DNA of 7,986 bases from DAOUTY01 sp964453665 (lineage in GTDB: Bacteria; Chloroflexota; Dehalococcoidia; SZUA-161). Position numbers and translations under genes: made by a program. This document shows, one piece after another, positions 4,929 through 7,986 of this stretch (positions are counted from its first letter, which is position 1; each line of letters begins with the position of its first letter). The DNA lies in the NCBI GenBank assembly GCA_964453665.1, contig CAYVQT010000093.1, positions 1 to 7,986 of the forward strand. The letters are read 5' to 3'. The notes under the pieces were generated by a model. The model ran no database searches. It was not told the DNA's origin and worked only from the letters and a program-made list of their open reading frames with translations.

Positions 4929-7900
4929 ATGGAAGTGGTCGAGATGGAAAACGGCAAGCGGAAAACGGGTATAGAAGTTATTGGCGACGTTCCCTGGGGT
5001 ACGCACCTGTGTCAATTATATCGTACCAAAAAGGACCTCGCTGAAATCCTTGTGCCCTATTTCGAAGCCGGGTTGCGCAGCAACGAGTACTGCATGTGGG
5101 TCACCTCGGAGCCTTTGGGCGTTGAGCAGGCGAAAAGGGCGCTGCGGAGGTCGGTGAGGAATCTGGACGATTACCTTGAAAAGGGGCAGATTGAGATACT
5201 GGATGCGAGTGAATGGTATACGAAATCAGGCAGGTTCGAGTCGGAGCGGGTACTGAATGGATGGGTGGAGAAGGAGAAAGAGGCTCTATCGCGAGGGTTT
5301 GAGGGGCTCCGGCTTACTGGTAACACATTCTGGCTCGAGGATGCGGAGTGGCGGGATTTCGCGGAATATGAAAGTGAGGTAGACAGGGTTATCGGGAACT
5401 ACAGGATGCTGGCGATATGTTCCTACTCGCTGGACAGATGCGGGGCGTCAGAGGTCATAGATGTGGTCAATAACCATCAGTGTGCGATTGTTCTTAGGGA
5501 GGGAAAATGGGAGCGTATAGAGAGTGCGTATAGAAGGAGATCGGAACGGGAGCTGCGTGAGAGCAGGGGAAAATGGCGTGCTCTGGTGGAGAGCGTGCCT
5601 GACGGAATTATAACAGTCGACCGGGAGGGTACAATCCTCTTCGCCAACCGCACTATGTCCGGCCGAACGCCCGAAGACGTGATAGGGGCAAGCATATACA
5701 GCTACATTCCGCACAGTAATAAGGATGTGGCAAAAAGAGTCCTCGAATCAGTCTTTAAGTCGGGGAAATCCCGGAGATACGAGGGCGTCGCCGTACTGCC
5801 CGAAGTTGGCGAGTTCTGGTATGAGTATAGTATCGCACCCGTACGGTCCAATGGCCGTGTTGAGTCGGCTGTTTACGTAATCAGGGATATCAACCAGCGG
5901 AAGAAGGCGGAGGAGGCGCTGCGGGAGAAGTCTAACGAGATTCAAGAACGGGTAAAGGAACTCAATTGTCTTTATGGAATATCTAATCTTACAACGGGGA
6001 AGATTGTCTCGCTGGAGGATATACTGAAGAGAGCAGTTGAACTTATTCCTCCTGCATGGCAGTATCCAGAAATCACCTGCGCACGAATTATATTCAATAG
6101 TCAGGAATTCAGAACTGATAAATATAAAGAGACTAAATGGAAGCAGAACAGCGAAATTGTCGTACATGGTGTGAAAGTCGGCACACTGGAAGTGGCCTAC
6201 CTTGAAGATAGACCTCAATCGTATGAAGGGCCTTTCTTGAATGAAGAGAGAGTTCTGATTAACGCTATAGCCCAGCGATTGGGTGGAATTATAGAGCGCA
6301 TACAGGCTGAAGAGGCGATGCGGGTGTCAGAGAGCAAGTTGAGGGATTATCTGGAAAATGCTCTGGATGGCATCTATACCATTGATTCCAGGGGCAAATT
6401 TATATATATGAACAGTGCGGTAGCGAGTATATTAGGGTACTCGAAGGAAGAGATGACAGGTAAATCCTTCGTTGAGCTCGGTCTGGTACGCCGGGATTAT
6501 ATATCGAAAGGAATGAAGGTTCTCAAAGGTATCATAGGCGGGGAACGCTCGCGAGCGGAAGAGTTTGTATTAATTAGGAAAGACGGAAGTCATGTATATG
6601 TGGAGATTTCGAGCTTTCCGATAGGACGGGGAGACAACACTGAAATTATAGCGGTCATGCGTGATGTTACCGAGCGCAAACAGACTGAGGAGGCATTGCG
6701 GCAGAGCGAGCGTTATTATCACGCCCTACTCGATAGCTCCGTAGACTTCATTATCATACTCAATGAGGATGGCAGCGTACGCTACGAGAGCCCGTCCGTA
6801 CAACGTATGCTGGGATATACTCCGGAGGAGCGGATTGGCAAGAGTGCCTTTGAATTTGTTCACTCCGACGATGTGGAAAATTTAACTGCCACCTTCGCTA
6901 AGTTTCTTAAAAATCCCGGTGGTACTGCATCAGTGGAGTTACGGTTTCTGCACAGAGACGGCTCGTATCGCGTTTTTGAGGGAGCAGGCCGAAATCTTCT
7001 GAATGATCCTGTTATTAGGGGTATTATTGCCAATGTGCGCGATGTCACTGAGCGCAAGCAGGCGGAGGAGGCGCTGCGGGAGAGCGAGGAGAAATTACGA
7101 TATATGTTTGAATCCATCAGTGATGGTGTTGCGGTCACCAATCTGGAGGGCGTGATTACTGAAATTAACTCAAGGGCATTGGAGATGTATGGGGCTGGCA
7201 CCAAGGAGGAGGTACTCGGGAAGAGCGCTTTCGAATTTATTGCCCCTCAGGAACGGGAGAGGGCGTTGCAGAACATGCAGAGGACATTGGAACAGGGGGC
7301 GGGTGGGTTTGCCGAGCACATGCTGATGAGGAAGGACGGCTCACTGTATGTGGGAGAGATGAACGTCAGCACGTTGACCGATGCTTTCGGACAGCCGGTA
7401 GGATTTATCGCAATCTTACGGGATGTTACAGAGCGCAAGCAGGCGGAGGAGGCGCTGGCGCAATATCGCTATCAGCTTGAGGAGCTGGTTGAGCAGCGCA
7501 CGCAGGATTTGAAGAGAGCCAATGAATCTCTTCGGGACGAGATCAGAGCGCACGAGAAGACGGAGAAGGCGCTGCTGGAGAAGGAGGAGTATTTCCGCTC
7601 GCTCATAGAAAAGTCCCAGGACGCCATCACTGTTCTCGATAGGGATGGGACTATGCTTTACACGAGTCCATCCTTTGAGCGAATTTTGGGACGCAGTGCG
7701 GAAGGTGAGACTGGCAAGAGCGGGTTTGATAACGTTCATCAGGATGATCTGCCAAGGGTTGCTGAGGCCTTCGCTCAACTTATCAGTAGCCCCGGTGCTG
7801 TTGTTCACGAGGAGGTACGTGTCTGGCATGAGGACGGCTCACTGCGCACTATTGAAGTTGAAGGTCAAAACCTGCTTGATGACCCCGTAGTGGCGGGCAT

Positions 7901-7986
7901 CGTTAATAATTTCCGTGACATCACCGAGCGCAAGCAGGTGAAGGACAACCTGCAAAAACTCTACAGGCAGGAGAAGAAACTGCGGC
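4929..7986 (+). CDS. MEDS/multi-PAS/GAF cytoplasmic sensor protein, 3' end outside window
   Basis: An uninterrupted frame of 1019 codons runs off the right edge. Domains: MEDS (DcmR-type sensory) at about 15-197, with GDVPWGTHLCQLY (19-31), NEYCMWVTSEPLG (52-64), GLRLTGNTFWLE (126-137) and a NNHQ near 181. PAS1 at about 213-320. A GAF-like domain at 340-457 (LNCLYGISNL, PEITCARIIF, VGTLEVAYLE). PAS2 at 467-586, PAS3 at 593-711, PAS4 at 718-839, a coiled-coil linker at about 840-885, and PAS5 at 886-1003. Four of the PAS domains end in RD(V/I)TERKQ and PAS1 in RDINQRKK. There is no signal peptide or transmembrane helix, so sensing is intracellular. The MEDS domain is known from methanogen and methylotroph sensors. 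The last residues (LQKLYRQEKKLR) look like the helix that precedes a histidine-kinase dimerisation domain, so a kinase C terminus is my prediction, not seen. The start is ATG 4929 or ATG 4944; neither has a strong Shine-Dalgarno site. Confidence 0.93.
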   Translation, partial: MEVVEMENGKRKTGIEVIGDVPWGTHLCQLYRTKKDLAEILVPYFEAGLRSNEYCMWVTSEPLGVEQAKRALRRSVRNLDDYLEKGQIEILDASEWYTKSGRFESERVLNGWVEKEKEALSRGFEGLRLTGNTFWLEDAEWRDFAEYESEVDRVIGNYRMLAICSYSLDRCGASEVIDVVNNHQCAIVLREGKWERIESAYRRRSERELRESRGKWRALVESVPDGIITVDREGTILFANRTMSGRTPEDVIGASIYSYIPHSNKDVAKRVLESVFKSGKSRRYEGVAVLPEVGEFWYEYSIAPVRSNGRVESAVYVIRDINQRKKAEEALREKSNEIQERVKELNCLYGISNLTTGKIVSLEDILKRAVELIPPAWQYPEITCARIIFNSQEFRTDKYKETKWKQNSEIVVHGVKVGTLEVAYLEDRPQSYEGPFLNEERVLINAIAQRLGGIIERIQAEEAMRVSESKLRDYLENALDGIYTIDSRGKFIYMNSAVASILGYSKEEMTGKSFVELGLVRRDYISKGMKVLKGIIGGERSRAEEFVLIRKDGSHVYVEISSFPIGRGDNTEIIAVMRDVTERKQTEEALRQSERYYHALLDSSVDFIIILNEDGSVRYESPSVQRMLGYTPEERIGKSAFEFVHSDDVENLTATFAKFLKNPGGTASVELRFLHRDGSYRVFEGAGRNLLNDPVIRGIIANVRDVTERKQAEEALRESEEKLRYMFESISDGVAVTNLEGVITEINSRALEMYGAGTKEEVLGKSAFEFIAPQERERALQNMQRTLEQGAGGFAEHMLMRKDGSLYVGEMNVSTLTDAFGQPVGFIAILRDVTERKQAEEALAQYRYQLEELVEQRTQDLKRANESLRDEIRAHEKTEKALLEKEEYFRSLIEKSQDAITVLDRDGTMLYTSPSFERILGRSAEGETGKSGFDNVHQDDLPRVAEAFAQLISSPGAVVHEEVRVWHEDGSLRTIEVEGQNLLDDPVVAGIVNNFRDITERKQVKDNLQKLYRQEKKLR
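7050..7076 (+). repeat. 27-nt exact repeat in PAS linker, first copy
   Basis: The bases encoding the ERKQAEEAL linker after PAS3 are identical over 27 nt to 7431-7457, 381 bases (127 codons) downstream, after PAS4. The GGCGGAGGAGGCGCTG core also recurs at 5906-5921, after PAS1. Such codon-level identity in a modular protein is typical of domain duplication or a site for recombination. Confidence 0.8.
7431..7457 (+). repeat. 27-nt exact repeat in PAS linker, second copy
   Basis: Second copy of the repeat at 7050-7076, following PAS4. Homologous exchange between the two copies would remove or add exactly one 127-residue PAS module in frame. Confidence 0.8.

Noticed and set aside
5448..7829. 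Several minus-strand frames of 63-156 codons
   Set aside because: All lie opposite the sensor gene. Their repeated LLQRLLRLL stretches are simply the reverse complement of the repeated KQAEEAL linkers.

Overview
The window looks like chromosomal DNA of a strictly anaerobic bacterium. It has strong Shine-Dalgarno sequences, sigma70-type promoters and an intrinsic terminator, so an archaeon is unlikely. The gene content is a PPi-type phosphofructokinase, a divergent class II aldolase, a C_GCAxxG_C_C redox protein, a ferredoxin-nitroreductase fusion and a MEDS/multi-PAS soluble sensor. From memory of similar gene sets I favour a Dehalococcoidia-like member of the Chloroflexota, but nothing here proves the lineage. 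No rRNA, tRNA, CRISPR array, transposase or phage gene is visible.

Layout. 1-209 is a leader region with a REP-like palindrome at 49-72. 210-2569 is a two-gene glycolysis/gluconeogenesis operon: phosphofructokinase (PPi-type active site) overlaps a class II fructose-bisphosphate aldolase by ATGA. Together they interconvert fructose-6-phosphate and the triose phosphates. A strong intrinsic terminator closes the operon at 2591-2632. 2652-3240 is a separate unit with its own promoter, encoding a small cysteine-rich C_GCAxxG_C_C protein. 3380-3559 encodes a basic 59-residue protein of unknown function. Its stop codon lies inside a perfect 34-nt palindrome (3558-3591), which also touches the end of the convergent gene. 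3593-4417 (minus strand) is a nitroreductase with an N-terminal 2[4Fe-4S] ferredoxin domain.

The 511-base divergent region 4418-4928 is the most structured non-coding part. It holds a minus-strand promoter for the nitroreductase, and a second REP-like palindrome abuts that promoter's -35 box. It also holds four tandem 11-bp units (4684-4727) that look like a PhoP/PhoB-type response-regulator site, and one excellent plus-strand promoter (TTGAAA-N17-TATAAT) plus an extended -10. From 4929 to the right edge runs one uninterrupted reading frame of at least 1019 codons, cut off by the window: an N-terminal MEDS domain, five PAS domains and one GAF-like domain. It has no membrane segment, so it is a large cytoplasmic sensor whose output domain lies beyond the window.

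Most of the window is recognisable housekeeping or accessory metabolism. The items most worth a second look are the tandem 11-bp operator candidate, the family of AGGGGC...GCCCCT palindromes placed next to gene boundaries, and the very long sensor.
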